A DNA stretch of 38,935 nucleotides from Anaeromyxobacter oryzisoli. Its GTDB lineage: Bacteria > Myxococcota > Myxococcia > Myxococcales > Anaeromyxobacteraceae. Positions 9,213 through 17,741 of this stretch are shown here, one piece after another (positions within the stretch are counted from its first letter, which is position 1; each line of letters opens with the position of its first letter). The stretch covers positions 1 through 38,935 of the forward strand of contig NZ_JALCZA010000043.1 in assembly GCF_022690765.1 (NCBI RefSeq), given 5' to 3'. Below the pieces are notes generated by a model. That model saw only the letters and a list, made by a program, of their open reading frames with translations. It made no database searches and had not been told where the DNA came from. The position numbers were made by a program, and so were the translations under genes.

Positions 9213-9962
9213 CTACATGTACATGCCGCCGTTGACGCGGAGGGTCTCCCCGGTCACGTACGACGCCTCTTCGCTCGCGAGGAACGCCACCGCGTTGGCC
9301 ACGTCCTCCGCGCTGCCGAGCCGCGCGAGCGGGATCAGCTCCTTCATCTTCGCCTTCGCGGCCTCCGGCAGGCCGGCCGTCATGTCCGTGTCGATGTACC
9401 CCGGCGCGACGGCGTTCACCCGGATGTTCCGGGAGGCGAGCTCCCGGGCGACGGACTTCGTGAGCCCGAGGATGCCCGCCTTCGTCGCGGCGTAGGCCGC
9501 CTGCCCCGCGTTCCCCATCTCGCCGACGACCGACGAGAGGTTCACGATGGCGCCGCCGCGGGCCTTCATCATCGGCCGCGCCGCCGCCCGGATCAGGTTG
9601 AAGGTGCCGGTGAGGTTCACCTGGAGCTGCCGGTTCCAGTCCTCGTCCTTGAGCCGCATGACGAGCTGGTCCACGGCGATCCCGGCGTTGTTCACGAGGA
9701 CGTGGAGCCCGCCGAGGTCGGCCACGACCGCCTCGACGGCCGCGCCGCAGGCGGCGGGATCCGCCACGTCGAACTTGTAGAGCTTCGCCTTCGGCGCGCC
9801 CGCCTTCTGCACGAGCTCGAGCGCCTCGGCGGCGGCCGCGTCGTTGCCGGCGTAGTTGAGCGCCACGCTCGCGCCGCCCCGCGCCAGCGCGAGGGCGATG
9901 GCGCGTCCGATGCCGCGCGACGCGCCGGTGACGAGGGCGACCTTGCCTTTGAAGTCGTGCAT
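9213..9962 (-). CDS. fabG: 3-oxoacyl-[acyl-carrier-protein] reductase
   Basis: This 249-residue short-chain dehydrogenase/reductase uses NADPH to reduce 3-oxoacyl-ACP. It has the cofactor motif [17 protein letters not shown] at about 91-94, and catalytic Ser 143/144, Tyr about 157 and Lys about 161 in the YAATK segment. The C-terminus [14 protein letters not shown] is FabG-like. The position between fabD and acpP in the fab cluster makes FabG much more likely than another SDR. Confidence 0.96.
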   Translation of the reverse strand: MHDFKGKVALVTGASRGIGRAIALALARGGASVALNYAGNDAAAAEALELVQKAGAPKAKLYKFDVADPAACGAAVEAVVADLGGLHVLVNNAGIAVDQLVMRLKDEDWNRQLQVNLTGTFNLIRAAARPMMKARGGAIVNLSSVVGEMGNAGQAAYAATKAGILGLTKSVARELASRNIRVNAVAPGYIDTDMTAGLPEAAKAKMKELIPLARLGSAEDVANAVAFLASEEASYVTGETLRVNGGMYM

Positions 9963-9980
9963 CGGCGGCGCTTCCTTCCG

Positions 9981-10922
9981 CTACGCCCGGAGGGCGGCGA
10001 GGGTCTTCTCGAGGGACGCCCGGTCCTCGACGTTGAGGGTCTCGATCGACCGGTCGATGCGCTTCGCGAGGCCGGAGAGCACCCGGCCCGGCCCGACCTC
10101 GACCACGCGGGTGACGCCCTGCCGGACCAGCTCCTCGACGATCTCGATCCAGCGCACCGGCGCGGTCACCTGCGCCACCAGGAGCGGGACGATCCGGGCC
10201 GCGTCGCCGTTCGGCTTCGCCTCGACGTTCGTCACGACGGGGCGGAGCGGGGCGCGCCAGGCGATCCCCCGGAGCACCGGCTCGAGGCGCGCCTTCACCG
10301 GCTCCATGAGCGCGCAGTGGAAGGGGGCGGACACCGGGAGGGGCAGCACGCGCTTCGCGCCCGCCGCCTTCAGCTTCTCGCCCGCCCGCTCCACCGCCCC
10401 GGCGGCGCCGGCGATCACGGTCTGCCCGGGCTCGTTGTAGTTCGCCGGCGACACCACCTCGCCGCTCTCGGCCGCCACCGCCGCGCAGAGCTCGGCCACC
10501 TTCGCCGGCGCGAGCCCGAGGACGGCGCTCATGGCGCCCTTCCCCTGCGGCACCGCCTCCTGCATGAACGTCCCGCGGGCGCGGACCGCCTTCGCGGCCT
10601 CCGCCGCGCCGCAGGCGCCGGCCGCGACCAGCGCGGAGTACTCGCCGAGGGAGTGGCCCGCCACGAGATCCGGGACGATCCCCTGGTGGGCGAGGACCGC
10701 CGCCGCCGCCGCGGACACCGTGAGGATCGACGGCTGGGTGTTGGCGGTGAGCTTCAGGTACTCCTCGGGGCCGGTGAAGCACCGCTCGGACAGCTTCTCG
10801 CCGAGCGCGGCGTCCACCTCCTCGAAGACCGCGCGGGCCTCCGGGAAGCCGTCGAAGAGCTCCTTCCCCATCCCGACCGACTGCGAGCCCTGGCCGGGGA
10901 ACACGAACGCGAGCTTGCCCAT
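9981..10922 (-). CDS. fabD: Malonyl-CoA:ACP transacylase
   Basis: The 313-residue enzyme moves malonyl from CoA to ACP. It opens [19 protein letters not shown], has the nucleophile in [11 protein letters not shown] (Ser 91) and the catalytic His in the APFHCALM segment near residue 200. The ATG at 10920-10922 matches the canonical family N-terminus, although the frame stays open farther upstream. Gaps are 23 bases from fabH and 18 to fabG. Confidence 0.96.
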   Translation of the reverse strand: MGKLAFVFPGQGSQSVGMGKELFDGFPEARAVFEEVDAALGEKLSERCFTGPEEYLKLTANTQPSILTVSAAAAAVLAHQGIVPDLVAGHSLGEYSALVAAGACGAAEAAKAVRARGTFMQEAVPQGKGAMSAVLGLAPAKVAELCAAVAAESGEVVSPANYNEPGQTVIAGAAGAVERAGEKLKAAGAKRVLPLPVSAPFHCALMEPVKARLEPVLRGIAWRAPLRPVVTNVEAKPNGDAARIVPLLVAQVTAPVRWIEIVEELVRQGVTRVVEVGPGRVLSGLAKRIDRSIETLNVEDRASLEKTLAALRA

Positions 10923-10945
10923 CTCGATGGTCCTCCGTCCCCGCG

Positions 10946-11926
10946 CTACCAGCGCACGATGCTCGCGCCCCAGGCCATGCCGCCGCCGATCGCCATCATC
11001 AAGATGGGGTCGCCCGGCTGGAACCAGCCGGCGCGGTTGGCCTCGTCGAGCGTCATCGGGACGCTCGCGGCGGAGGTGTTCCCGTACTTCTCCAGGTTCA
11101 TCCAGCACCGCGAGGCCGGGATCTCCAGCCGCTCCAGGGTGGCGTCCAGGATCCGCTTGTTCGCCTGGTGCGCGATCACGTGCTTCACGTCGGCCGGGGT
11201 GAGCCCCTCGGCGGCGAGCACCTCGCGGCAGCTCTCCACGAGCGCCCGGACCGCGACCTTGAAGACCTCGCGGCCGTTCATCTTCACGAAGTGCGATCGC
11301 TCGTCGAGGACCTTCTGCGAGAGGGGGTCGCGCGAGCCGCCGCCCGGCATGAGCAGGATCGACACGAGCGAGCCGTCGGTGTGGAGCCGCGTGGTGAGGA
11401 CGCCGCGGCCCGGCTCGTCGGTCGGGCGGAGCACCATCGCCCCCGCGCCGTCGCCGAAGAGGATGCAGGTGTTCCGGTCGGTCCAGTCGGTGATCCGGGT
11501 GAGGGCGTCCGCGCCGATCACCAGCGCGTTCTTCACCGCGCCGGTCGAGACGAACCGGTCGGCGATCGAGAGGGCGTACAGCGAGCCCGCGCACGCGGCG
11601 GTGAGGTCGAAGGCGAACGCCTTCTTGTTGCCGAGCTTCCCCTGCACGACGGCGGCGACGCTCGGGAACTGGTAGTCGGGGGTGACCGTGCCGACGACGA
11701 TCATCTCGACGTCGGCGGGGTCCAGCTTCGCCGACTCGAGCGCCCGGCGCGCGGCGGCGAGGGCGAGATCGCTCGTCGCCTCCTCGGGGGCCGCGACGTG
11801 GCGCTGGCGGATCCCGGTCCGCTCGACGATCCACTGGTCGCTCGTGTCGACGAGCTTCTCGATGTCCGCGTTGGTGAGGATCTTCGCGGGCGCGTAGGAC
11901 CCGGTGCCTGCGATGAGCGAGCGCAT
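10946..11926 (-). CDS. fabH: 3-oxoacyl-[acyl-carrier-protein] synthase III
   Basis: The 326-residue FabH starts fatty-acid synthesis by condensing an acyl-CoA with malonyl-ACP. The Cys-His-Asn triad is visible: Cys 112 in [13 protein letters not shown], His in [10 protein letters not shown] and Asn in [10 protein letters not shown]. The N-terminus [13 protein letters not shown] is typical. The gene is 20 bases downstream of plsX, the usual pairing. Nothing is truncated. Confidence 0.97.
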   Translation of the reverse strand: MRSLIAGTGSYAPAKILTNADIEKLVDTSDQWIVERTGIRQRHVAAPEEATSDLALAAARRALESAKLDPADVEMIVVGTVTPDYQFPSVAAVVQGKLGNKKAFAFDLTAACAGSLYALSIADRFVSTGAVKNALVIGADALTRITDWTDRNTCILFGDGAGAMVLRPTDEPGRGVLTTRLHTDGSLVSILLMPGGGSRDPLSQKVLDERSHFVKMNGREVFKVAVRALVESCREVLAAEGLTPADVKHVIAHQANKRILDATLERLEIPASRCWMNLEKYGNTSAASVPMTLDEANRAGWFQPGDPILMMAIGGGMAWGASIVRW

Positions 11927-11946
11927 TGTCGTGTGTCCCTCTGGGT

Positions 11947-13032
11947 TCAGGCTTCCCGCGACGCGGTGCGCGACGCGGGGTGCGGCTCGCCCGGCGGAGG
12001 CGTGGAGGCGTCGGCGGCGAGCAGCGCCTCCGTCGGCGCGACGGCGGCCGCGATCTCCTCCGTGAAGCGCGTCCGGGCCGCCTCCCGGGCGCGCCGGATC
12101 GCGTTCTCGACGGCGAGGGCGTCGGAGCGGCCGTGGCCGATGAACCCGACGCCGTTCACGCCCACCAGCGGCGCGCCGCCGACCTCGCGCCAGTCGAGCC
12201 GGCGCTTCATCTCCTCGAGCGACCGCTTCGCGAGCAGCCCGCCGATCTTCGAGACGGCCGTGCTCAGGAAGGCGCGCTTGAGGTACTCGCCCACGACCTT
12301 CGCCGTCCCCTCCATGGTCTTCAGGGCGACGTTGCCCGTGAAGCCGTCGGTGACGATGACGTCGATCTCGCCGGTGAGGAGGTCGCGCCCCTCGCAGTAG
12401 CCGACGAACTGGATGGGCGCCCTGCGGAGCGCCGCGGCGGCGGCGCGGGTGAGATCGGTGCCCTTCGAGTCCTCCTCGCCGTTGGAGAGGACCGCGACCT
12501 TCGGCCGGGGGACGCCGATGACGCGGCGCGCGTACACCTCGCCCATCAGCGCGAACTGGACGAGGTGGCTCGGCTTGCAGTCCACCACCGCGCCCATGTC
12601 GAGGAGGAGCGGGGCGCCCTTGAGCGCCGGCAGCACGGAGATGATCGCCGGCCGCTCGACCCCGGCCGGCCTGCCGAGGACGAAGATCGCCCCCGCCATC
12701 ACCGCGCCGGAGTTCCCGGCGGAGACCATCGCGCACGCCTCGCCCGACTTCACGAGCTCGAAGCAGACGCGGATGGAGTTGTCCTTCTTGCGGCGCATCG
12801 CCTGCCCGGGGTGGTCGCACATCTCGACCACCTCGGACGCGTGATGCACCTCGATGGGGAGATCCCGGCCCGCCCGGCGCCGCGCGAGCTCCTCGCGCAC
12901 GCGCGCCTCGGGCCCCACCAGGACGACGGCGAGCCCCTTACGCGCTGCGTTAATGGCACCCTGCACGATCGCGCCGGGGGCGTGATCTCCCCCCATCGCA
13001 TCGACGGCGACGGGCGCGATCTTCTCGGCCAT
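11947..13032 (-). CDS. plsX: Phosphate acyltransferase PlsX
   Basis: The 361-residue protein has the PlsX hallmarks VAVDAMGGDHAP near the N-terminus, AMVSAGNSGAVMAGAIF, and VTDGFTGNVALKTMEGTA. It makes acyl-phosphate from acyl-ACP, linking fatty-acid synthesis to phospholipid assembly at the membrane. It begins six bases after rpmF and precedes fabH by 20 bases. The last 30 residues are Pro/Ala/Ser-rich and look like a low-complexity extension. Confidence 0.96.
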   Translation of the reverse strand: MAEKIAPVAVDAMGGDHAPGAIVQGAINAARKGLAVVLVGPEARVREELARRRAGRDLPIEVHHASEVVEMCDHPGQAMRRKKDNSIRVCFELVKSGEACAMVSAGNSGAVMAGAIFVLGRPAGVERPAIISVLPALKGAPLLLDMGAVVDCKPSHLVQFALMGEVYARRVIGVPRPKVAVLSNGEEDSKGTDLTRAAAAALRRAPIQFVGYCEGRDLLTGEIDVIVTDGFTGNVALKTMEGTAKVVGEYLKRAFLSTAVSKIGGLLAKRSLEEMKRRLDWREVGGAPLVGVNGVGFIGHGRSDALAVENAIRRAREAARTRFTEEIAAAVAPTEALLAADASTPPPGEPHPASRTASREA

Positions 13033-13038
13033 CGGGGC

Positions 13039-13218
13039 TTATGTCGCCTCGGTGATCTGCTCGCCCTTGTACGTGCCGCAGGACGGGCACGCGCGGTGCG
13101 GGAGCACGGGCTCCTTGCACTTCGGGCACTTCACGACGTTGAGCGGCTTCAGCTTGAAGTTCGCGGCGCGACGTCGATCGCGGCGCATGCTGCTCGTCCT
13201 CTTCTTCGGAACGCCCAC
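13039..13218 (-). CDS. rpmF: 50S ribosomal protein L32
   Basis: This short gene encodes 59 residues. It starts at a GTG (13216-13218) behind a good AGGAGAAGGA site and reads MGVPKKRTSSMRRDRRRAAN, the classic basic L32 N-terminus. The zinc-ribbon cysteines are intact as CPKC...CPSC, so this is the zinc-binding L32 form. A TAA stop lies at 13039-13041. It sits between yceD and plsX, the standard yceD-rpmF-plsX order, coupling ribosome and lipid production. Confidence 0.93.
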   Translation of the reverse strand: MGVPKKRTSSMRRDRRRAANFKLKPLNVVKCPKCKEPVLPHRACPSCGTYKGEQITEAT

Positions 13219-13257
13219 GGTCCTTCTCCTTCTCTTCGGTCGGCTTGCGGCCGCCGT

Positions 13258-13818
13258 TCACGGCTTCACGTTCTTGAGCCCCGCCCAGCGCGGGTCCGGA
13301 ACGTGCCGATCGCAGCCGCACTCGCGATCGTTGAGGTTCGCCCCGCACACGGGGCAGAGTCCTTTGCAGTCTTCCTTGCAGACCGGGTAGCTCGGCAACG
13401 CGAGGAGGAGCTGCTCACGGACGATCGGATCGAAGTCGATCACCTTGCCCGTGTACACGTCTTCCTCGGCCTGCCCCGGCTCGAAGCTCCCCGCCGCCGG
13501 TCCGGTGTTCCGATCCTTCTCGCCGCGGGGCTCGTCCACGTACTCGTCCGCGGGGACCAGCGTCAACTCGAAATCGACGGGCACATCCACCGACACGGGC
13601 GAGAGGCATCGGCCACAGGGGGCCGTCAACCCCACCCGCCCCTGCCCGGCGACGCGCACCCGCCGCTCGAACTTGTCGAGCTTCGCCTCGAAATGCGCCG
13701 GGGCAGCCGCCCGGTATCCGGCCTGGTCGCCCGCAACCATCGCGTCGATCGCCTCGCGGGAGACGTCCCAGTCGCGGCGGAGTCCGGCCTCCTTGATTTC
13801 GTCAATATTGACGCGCAT
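13258..13818 (-). CDS. yceD: YceD/DUF177 family protein, 23S rRNA accumulation
   Basis: The 186-residue protein matches the YceD (DUF177) family. The middle has CGRCLSPVSVDVPVDFELT, and the C-terminal part has the Cys-rich CKEDCKGLCPVCGANLN that ends such proteins. The family is linked to 23S rRNA accumulation and is nearly always encoded before rpmF, as here. It is the first gene of the long minus-strand run; its ATG (13816-13818) lies about 35 bases downstream of a near-consensus promoter. Confidence 0.92.
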   Translation of the reverse strand: MRVNIDEIKEAGLRRDWDVSREAIDAMVAGDQAGYRAAAPAHFEAKLDKFERRVRVAGQGRVGLTAPCGRCLSPVSVDVPVDFELTLVPADEYVDEPRGEKDRNTGPAAGSFEPGQAEEDVYTGKVIDFDPIVREQLLLALPSYPVCKEDCKGLCPVCGANLNDRECGCDRHVPDPRWAGLKNVKP

Positions 13819-13851
13819 TTATACGGCTTCCCGAGGCGAAAAAAGGGCCTC

Positions 13852-13879
13852 ATTATAGGGGCCGATCAGGGGAAGTCAA
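13852..13879 (-). promoter_or_regulatory. Sigma-70-type promoter for yceD-rpmF-plsX-fab
   Basis: Reading the minus strand, TTGACT (13874-13879) and TATAAT (13852-13857) are separated by 16 bases. The -10 is perfect and the -35 is one base off consensus; such AT-rich sites stand out in this GC-rich sequence. Transcription would start near 13845, leaving a short leader before the yceD ATG at 13818. Confidence 0.8.
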
Positions 13880-14020
13880 GGTACGCCCGGACGGCGCCGC
13901 CCCCACACGTAACCCCTCGTCCCGCAAGATGGATTGTCTAGCCCGCGCGGGGGAGCGGCCCGCACCATACGCCCCGCCGCGGCTGACTTCGGAATCGACG
14001 GCGGCGGCTCCGGGCGCCGC

Positions 14021-14668
14021 TCAGGGCTTCACGAGGCCGCGCGCGACGGCGAGGAGCGCCGCCTCGGCCTTGGTGGACACGTCCATCTTCTCGTAGATCC
14101 GCTTCACGTAGGTCTGGACGGTGCCCTCGGCGATCCCGAGCGCCTGCGCGACGTCCGCGTAGGTGTGGCCGTGGACGAGGAGCTGCAGCACCTCGAGCTC
14201 GCGCTTCGAGAGGGCCGGGCCGTCCTTCGCCTTCTGCTCGGGCGGATCGCCGCGCAGCTCCTGGAGCAGCACCTTGGCGGCACGCGGGCTGATGGGCGCA
14301 GCGTCGCCGGAGACGACCTCCTCGACGGCCTTCGCGATGTCCAACGCGTGGAAGGGCTTCAGGATGTAACCGGCCGCGCCCGCGCGCATCGCCGCAAGGA
14401 CGCGCGCGGGGATGTCCACCGCGGTGAGCGCGATGCACGCGGTCTTGGGGAGCTCCCGGCGGATCGTCGCGATGACGTCCTCGCCGCTCATCTTCGGGAG
14501 ACCGAGGTCCACGAGCGCGACGTCCGGCCGCTCACGTCGCGCCAGCGCCACCCCCTCCTCACCGCTCGCGGCCGTCCCGCAGACCTCGTAACCGTGCGAC
14601 ACGAGGACCTGCGCGATGAGCTTCGAGACCGCGTCGTCGTCCTCGACCGCGATCGCCCGGATGGCCAT
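14021..14668 (-). CDS. Response regulator, NarL/FixJ type (receiver + LuxR helix-turn-helix)
   Basis: The 215-residue protein has a CheY-like receiver at about 1-120: acidic pocket VEDDD, phospho-acceptor Asp 54 in ALVDLGLP, and Lys in GYILKPF. A LuxR-type DNA-binding domain follows at about 150-210, starting LSKRELEVLQLLVHG and including GIAEGTVQTYVKRIYEKM. It should bind DNA when phosphorylated. No histidine kinase is adjacent, so its partner is encoded elsewhere. GGGAG precedes the ATG. It is divergent from the knottin-like lipoprotein gene, 205 bases away, which makes that gene a reasonable candidate target (inference). Confidence 0.9.
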   Translation of the reverse strand: MAIRAIAVEDDDAVSKLIAQVLVSHGYEVCGTAASGEEGVALARRERPDVALVDLGLPKMSGEDVIATIRRELPKTACIALTAVDIPARVLAAMRAGAAGYILKPFHALDIAKAVEEVVSGDAAPISPRAAKVLLQELRGDPPEQKAKDGPALSKRELEVLQLLVHGHTYADVAQALGIAEGTVQTYVKRIYEKMDVSTKAEAALLAVARGLVKP

Positions 14669-14833
14669 GGGTGCTCCCTGAACCCCTCACCGGATTCGAT
14701 CACGAGCAGTAGCAGCGCGAGCCGTCGCGGGTCAAGGAGCGGGGTCTCGCCGTGCGACGGCGCGGCTCGTCACCAGGCGCACACCCCCGCGCACACCGGA
14801 AACAGTTGACTCCCAACGAGAATATCCGAAACT

Positions 14834-14854
14834 TGGACGCTCACTTTTCGTCCA
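14834..14854 (+). other. Small hairpin in the 5' leader of the cysteine-rich lipoprotein gene
   Basis: TGGACG (14834-14839) and CGTCCA (14849-14854) form a six-base-pair stem with a nine-base loop, about ten bases before the GAGGAG ribosome-binding site. A TTGACT hexamer near 14806 lies upstream, but I found no convincing -10 at the right distance. It could be an operator or an RNA structure; the evidence is modest. Confidence 0.3.
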
Positions 14855-14873
14855 GGTTCACGAGGAGCCATCC

Positions 14874-17135
14874 ATGTCACGAACGCGCCGCGGTCTCAGT
14901 TCGCGTCTCAGTCAACTGTCCGTCGTCGCCCTGGCGGCGCTCGCGTTCGCGCTGGGCGCCTGCTCGAAGGGAGGCGGCGGAGGGGGCGGCGGCGGCGGCA
15001 CGTGCAAGCAGCTCTCGGACGCGTGCACGGCCGGTGGTGAATGCTGCTCCGGGTCGTGCGCGTCGGGCCGCTGCGTCCAGGATGCTGGCTCCTGCCAGAA
15101 CCTCGGCGCGAGCTGCGACATGGCGGCGGTCTGCTGCTCGGGCTCGTGCTCGGCGGGGATCTGCGTCCAGGGAACTGGCTCCTGCAAGGACCTCGGCGCG
15201 GCCTGCACCGCGAACTCCGACTGCTGCACCGCGACCTGCGATCCGAACGGGACGTGTGTCGCGCCCGCCGCCGGTTCCTGCGGGAACGTCGGCGACCCCT
15301 GCGCCTCGAACGCGGTCTGCTGCTCCGGCCGCTGCGACGGGTCCACGGCGAAATGCGTCACCGCCGACTACTGCAAGCCGGTGGGCGCGGCCTGCTCGAC
15401 CTCGACCCCCACCGACTGCTGCACCCTCTCCTGCACGCCCACCGCCGCAGGCTCCCCGACCGGCACCTGCGCCCTCGCGGCGTGCAAGCCCGACGGGGCG
15501 CAGTGCACGGCGGCGAGCGACTGCTGCTCCGGGTCGTGCCCCAACAGCGGTGTAGCGTCGGTAACCTGCCAGGCGCTTCAGCCCTCGAGCAACTTCAGCT
15601 GCAAGACGCTGGGTGAGACGTGCAGCGCCGGCACGGACTGCTGCTCCAGCAACTGCAAGGGCGGCGTCTGCGTCCAGGCCTACTCGTGCCAGGCCTACGG
15701 CGACATCTGCTACTCAGGCAAGGAGTGCTGCTCGGGGATGTGCGACGCAACCTGGCCGAACCCCGCGAGCAACGTCAGCCCCACCCCCGGCCGCTGCATC
15801 CAGCCGTCCGGCGGCTGCACGGAGGGCGGCAACCCCTGCACCGGCGGGTCCACCTGCTGCACCCGCATCTGCAAGGACATGGGGTCCGGCGTGAGCGTCT
15901 GCGCCCCGGCGGGCGGCTGCCGGATGACCGGCGAGTACTGCGACGCGAATGCGTCCTGCTGCGGCGGGAGCAGCTCGAGCACCCCGACCCAGTACGGCGT
16001 GGTCTGCAACACCGACCCGCCGGTCGCCCCCAACACCTCCACCAAGTACGACTACCGCTGCACCAACGGTCAGTCGTGCAATCCGCCGGGCAACCTCTGT
16101 GGCGGTACCACCTGCACCGACGCCGGCGTCGCCTGCACCTCGGATGCCGACTGCTGCTCCTGGACCTGCACGAACGGAACGTGCGCCACCTCCACCAAGG
16201 TCAACGGCTCCCAGAACTGCTGCGACGGCCAGAAGGCGGTCTGCAAGGGGGACTCGAACGGCGTCATGCGCTGTTTCGGCGGCGGGAGCACCACCTGCCC
16301 CACCGGTTACGATGCCAACAATCCGCAGTGCTGCATCGCCGCCGGCAACATCTGCCAGTTCAAGGATCAGTGCTGCGGCGGGATCCCTTGCGTGCCGGAC
16401 GCGAAGGGCGACTACCGCTGCACGACCCCGCCGCCGCCACCGACGTGCAAGGCGACCGGGAGCGCCTGCACGGGAAGCTCGGACACGTGCTGTGACGGCC
16501 CCTGCACCTACATCGTGGAGCAGGGCTGGTTCTGCCAGGCGAAGGCGCCCCCCACCACCTGCGTCACCGCCGGCGGCGCCTGCTCGTGGAACGGCGACTG
16601 CTGCCCGGGCCAGAACCTGATCTGCAACGGCGGCCTCTGCCGCACCCCGTGCCTCGGCGCGGGCGCGAGCTGTAGCTCCAACGCCGACTGCTGCAGCGGC
16701 TACGGCTGCGCGATCCCCCAGGGCGCCACCAGCGGCACCTGCCAGACCACCGCGGTCCCGACCTGCGCCCAGACCGGCGGGGCCTGCTCGAACACCACGC
16801 CCTGCTGCGACTCGGCCCAGACCTGCACCAACGGCGTCTGCGTCGCGCCCGTCTCCTGCGGCAGCAGCTCCTACGCCTGCAGCTCCGACAACGACTGCTG
16901 CAGCGACCTCGCCTGCGTCACTACGAGCAGCACCGGGGCCGTCGAGGCCTGCCCGGCCGGCGCGACCGGCTGCGCGTGCGACGTGCCGCCGACGTATCCC
17001 ACCTGCATCGGCAACGGCCTGAGCTGCTCGCCGCGAACGTTCGACAGCTGCTGCCCTGGATTGTCCTGCGCCAGCACCACGACGCGCGCGGCGTGCGACG
17101 GCACGACGCCGTGCACCTGCTATAACGCCGGGTAG
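14874..17135 (+). CDS. Lipoprotein with about 19 tandem six-cysteine knottin-like modules
   Basis: The 753-residue protein begins with a lipoprotein signal peptide: basic start, hydrophobic core, lipobox LGAC with Cys 30 as lipidation site. A Ser-Lys and ten-glycine linker follows. The rest is about 19 modules of roughly 25-45 residues with the spacing C-x5/6-C-x4/7-CC-x3/5-C-x3/17-C, the inhibitor-cystine-knot order; modules 1-10 and 14-17 fit best. I count about 120 cysteines, 16% of residues. Such proteins are often labelled Dickkopf-like or cysteine-rich. It should be anchored outside the cytoplasm and heavily disulfide-bonded. It starts at an ATG after GAGGAG. No function can be assigned; adhesion, protease inhibition, metal binding or predation-related toxicity are possible. 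An intrinsic terminator follows. Confidence 0.85.
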   Translation: MSRTRRGLSSRLSQLSVVALAALAFALGACSKGGGGGGGGGGTCKQLSDACTAGGECCSGSCASGRCVQDAGSCQNLGASCDMAAVCCSGSCSAGICVQGTGSCKDLGAACTANSDCCTATCDPNGTCVAPAAGSCGNVGDPCASNAVCCSGRCDGSTAKCVTADYCKPVGAACSTSTPTDCCTLSCTPTAAGSPTGTCALAACKPDGAQCTAASDCCSGSCPNSGVASVTCQALQPSSNFSCKTLGETCSAGTDCCSSNCKGGVCVQAYSCQAYGDICYSGKECCSGMCDATWPNPASNVSPTPGRCIQPSGGCTEGGNPCTGGSTCCTRICKDMGSGVSVCAPAGGCRMTGEYCDANASCCGGSSSSTPTQYGVVCNTDPPVAPNTSTKYDYRCTNGQSCNPPGNLCGGTTCTDAGVACTSDADCCSWTCTNGTCATSTKVNGSQNCCDGQKAVCKGDSNGVMRCFGGGSTTCPTGYDANNPQCCIAAGNICQFKDQCCGGIPCVPDAKGDYRCTTPPPPPTCKATGSACTGSSDTCCDGPCTYIVEQGWFCQAKAPPTTCVTAGGACSWNGDCCPGQNLICNGGLCRTPCLGAGASCSSNADCCSGYGCAIPQGATSGTCQTTAVPTCAQTGGACSNTTPCCDSAQTCTNGVCVAPVSCGSSSYACSSDNDCCSDLACVTTSSTGAVEACPAGATGCACDVPPTYPTCIGNGLSCSPRTFDSCCPGLSCASTTTRAACDGTTPCTCYNAG

Positions 17136-17157
17136 CTTGACCGGCTCGCAGATCGCC

Positions 17158-17201
17158 ACCGGCCGTCCTCGCCTCCGCGCGGGGACGGCCGGTTCGTTTT
17201 T
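17158..17201 (+). terminator. Intrinsic terminator after the cysteine-rich lipoprotein gene
   Basis: ACCGGCCGTCC (17158-17168) pairs perfectly with GGACGGCCGGT (17183-17193), followed by TCG and a five-T run at 17197-17201. It begins 22 bases after the stop codon. This is one of the clearest terminators in the window. Confidence 0.88.
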
Positions 17202-17211
17202 CGGGGGGAAT

Positions 17212-17472
17212 CACGGGCCAGGGGGCACGGGAGGCGGGCACGGGATCGGGCACGGGCACGGTGACGGGATGAGCTCCCGTGCTCCGTCGTGCGTCACCGT
17301 CACCGGCTTCTCCGTGACCCGTGAAAAACCGGATCCCGTGGCCCGTGGCCCCATTCCACCGTGGTCCGACGGATCACGGGATCCGGGCCGCGGAACACGG
17401 GCCAGGGGACACGGGAGGCGGGCACGGGGATCGGTGACGGTCACGGGCACGGTGACGGTCACCGAGCACGGG
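17212..17472. repeat. CACGGG/CCCGTG intergenic repeat locus 1
   Basis: This gene-free stretch between two convergent genes is built from CACGGG and its complement CCCGTG, with GTGACGG/CCGTCAC units. Two near-identical 38-base direct copies start at 17212 and 17396 (both begin CACGGGCCAGGGG). The segment 17293-17348 is nearly identical to part of locus 2 (about 21136-21190). I see no gene here. With the terminator it accounts for the 354-base gap 17136-17489. Confidence 0.8.
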
Positions 17473-17489
17473 CGGCGCGCGCCCGATGC

Positions 17490-17738
17490 TCAGTCCGAGT
17501 CCTCCTCGCGCGCGCCGAGCTCCTCGTGCTCGCCGAAGCCCTGCAGATCGAGCACGATCGCGAGGAGGTAGAGCGCGAGCGAGCTGGTCCCGAAGAGCTG
17601 GCCGAGGCTCATCGCCAGCACGAGCAGGAACGGGTTCGGGAAGACGATCGAGACGATCATCAGCCCGAGCGAGACGAGCGTCAGGATCGCGGAGACGAGG
17701 ACGAGTCGCCGGATCGTCAGCCTGGAGATCCCGAACAT
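17490..17738 (-). CDS. Small two-helix membrane protein next to the tetraheme cytochrome
   Basis: The 82-residue protein starts three bases after the cytochrome stop, so it is very likely co-transcribed. It has two hydrophobic segments, about residues 12-33 and 37-64, a basic N-terminus and an acidic C-terminal tail rich in Glu and Asp. I do not recognise a family. The context suggests an accessory subunit or assembly partner of the tetraheme cytochrome (inference). GC-rich third positions and sensible hydrophobicity support it as real. Confidence 0.72.
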   Translation of the reverse strand: MFGISRLTIRRLVLVSAILTLVSLGLMIVSIVFPNPFLLVLAMSLGQLFGTSSLALYLLAIVLDLQGFGEHEELGAREEDSD

Positions 17739-17741
17739 CGC

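Noticed and set aside
14874-17135. Eukaryotic toxin contamination or horizontally acquired animal gene
   Set aside because: Base composition and third-position bias match the neighbours, and it has a bacterial lipobox, ribosome-binding site and intrinsic terminator.
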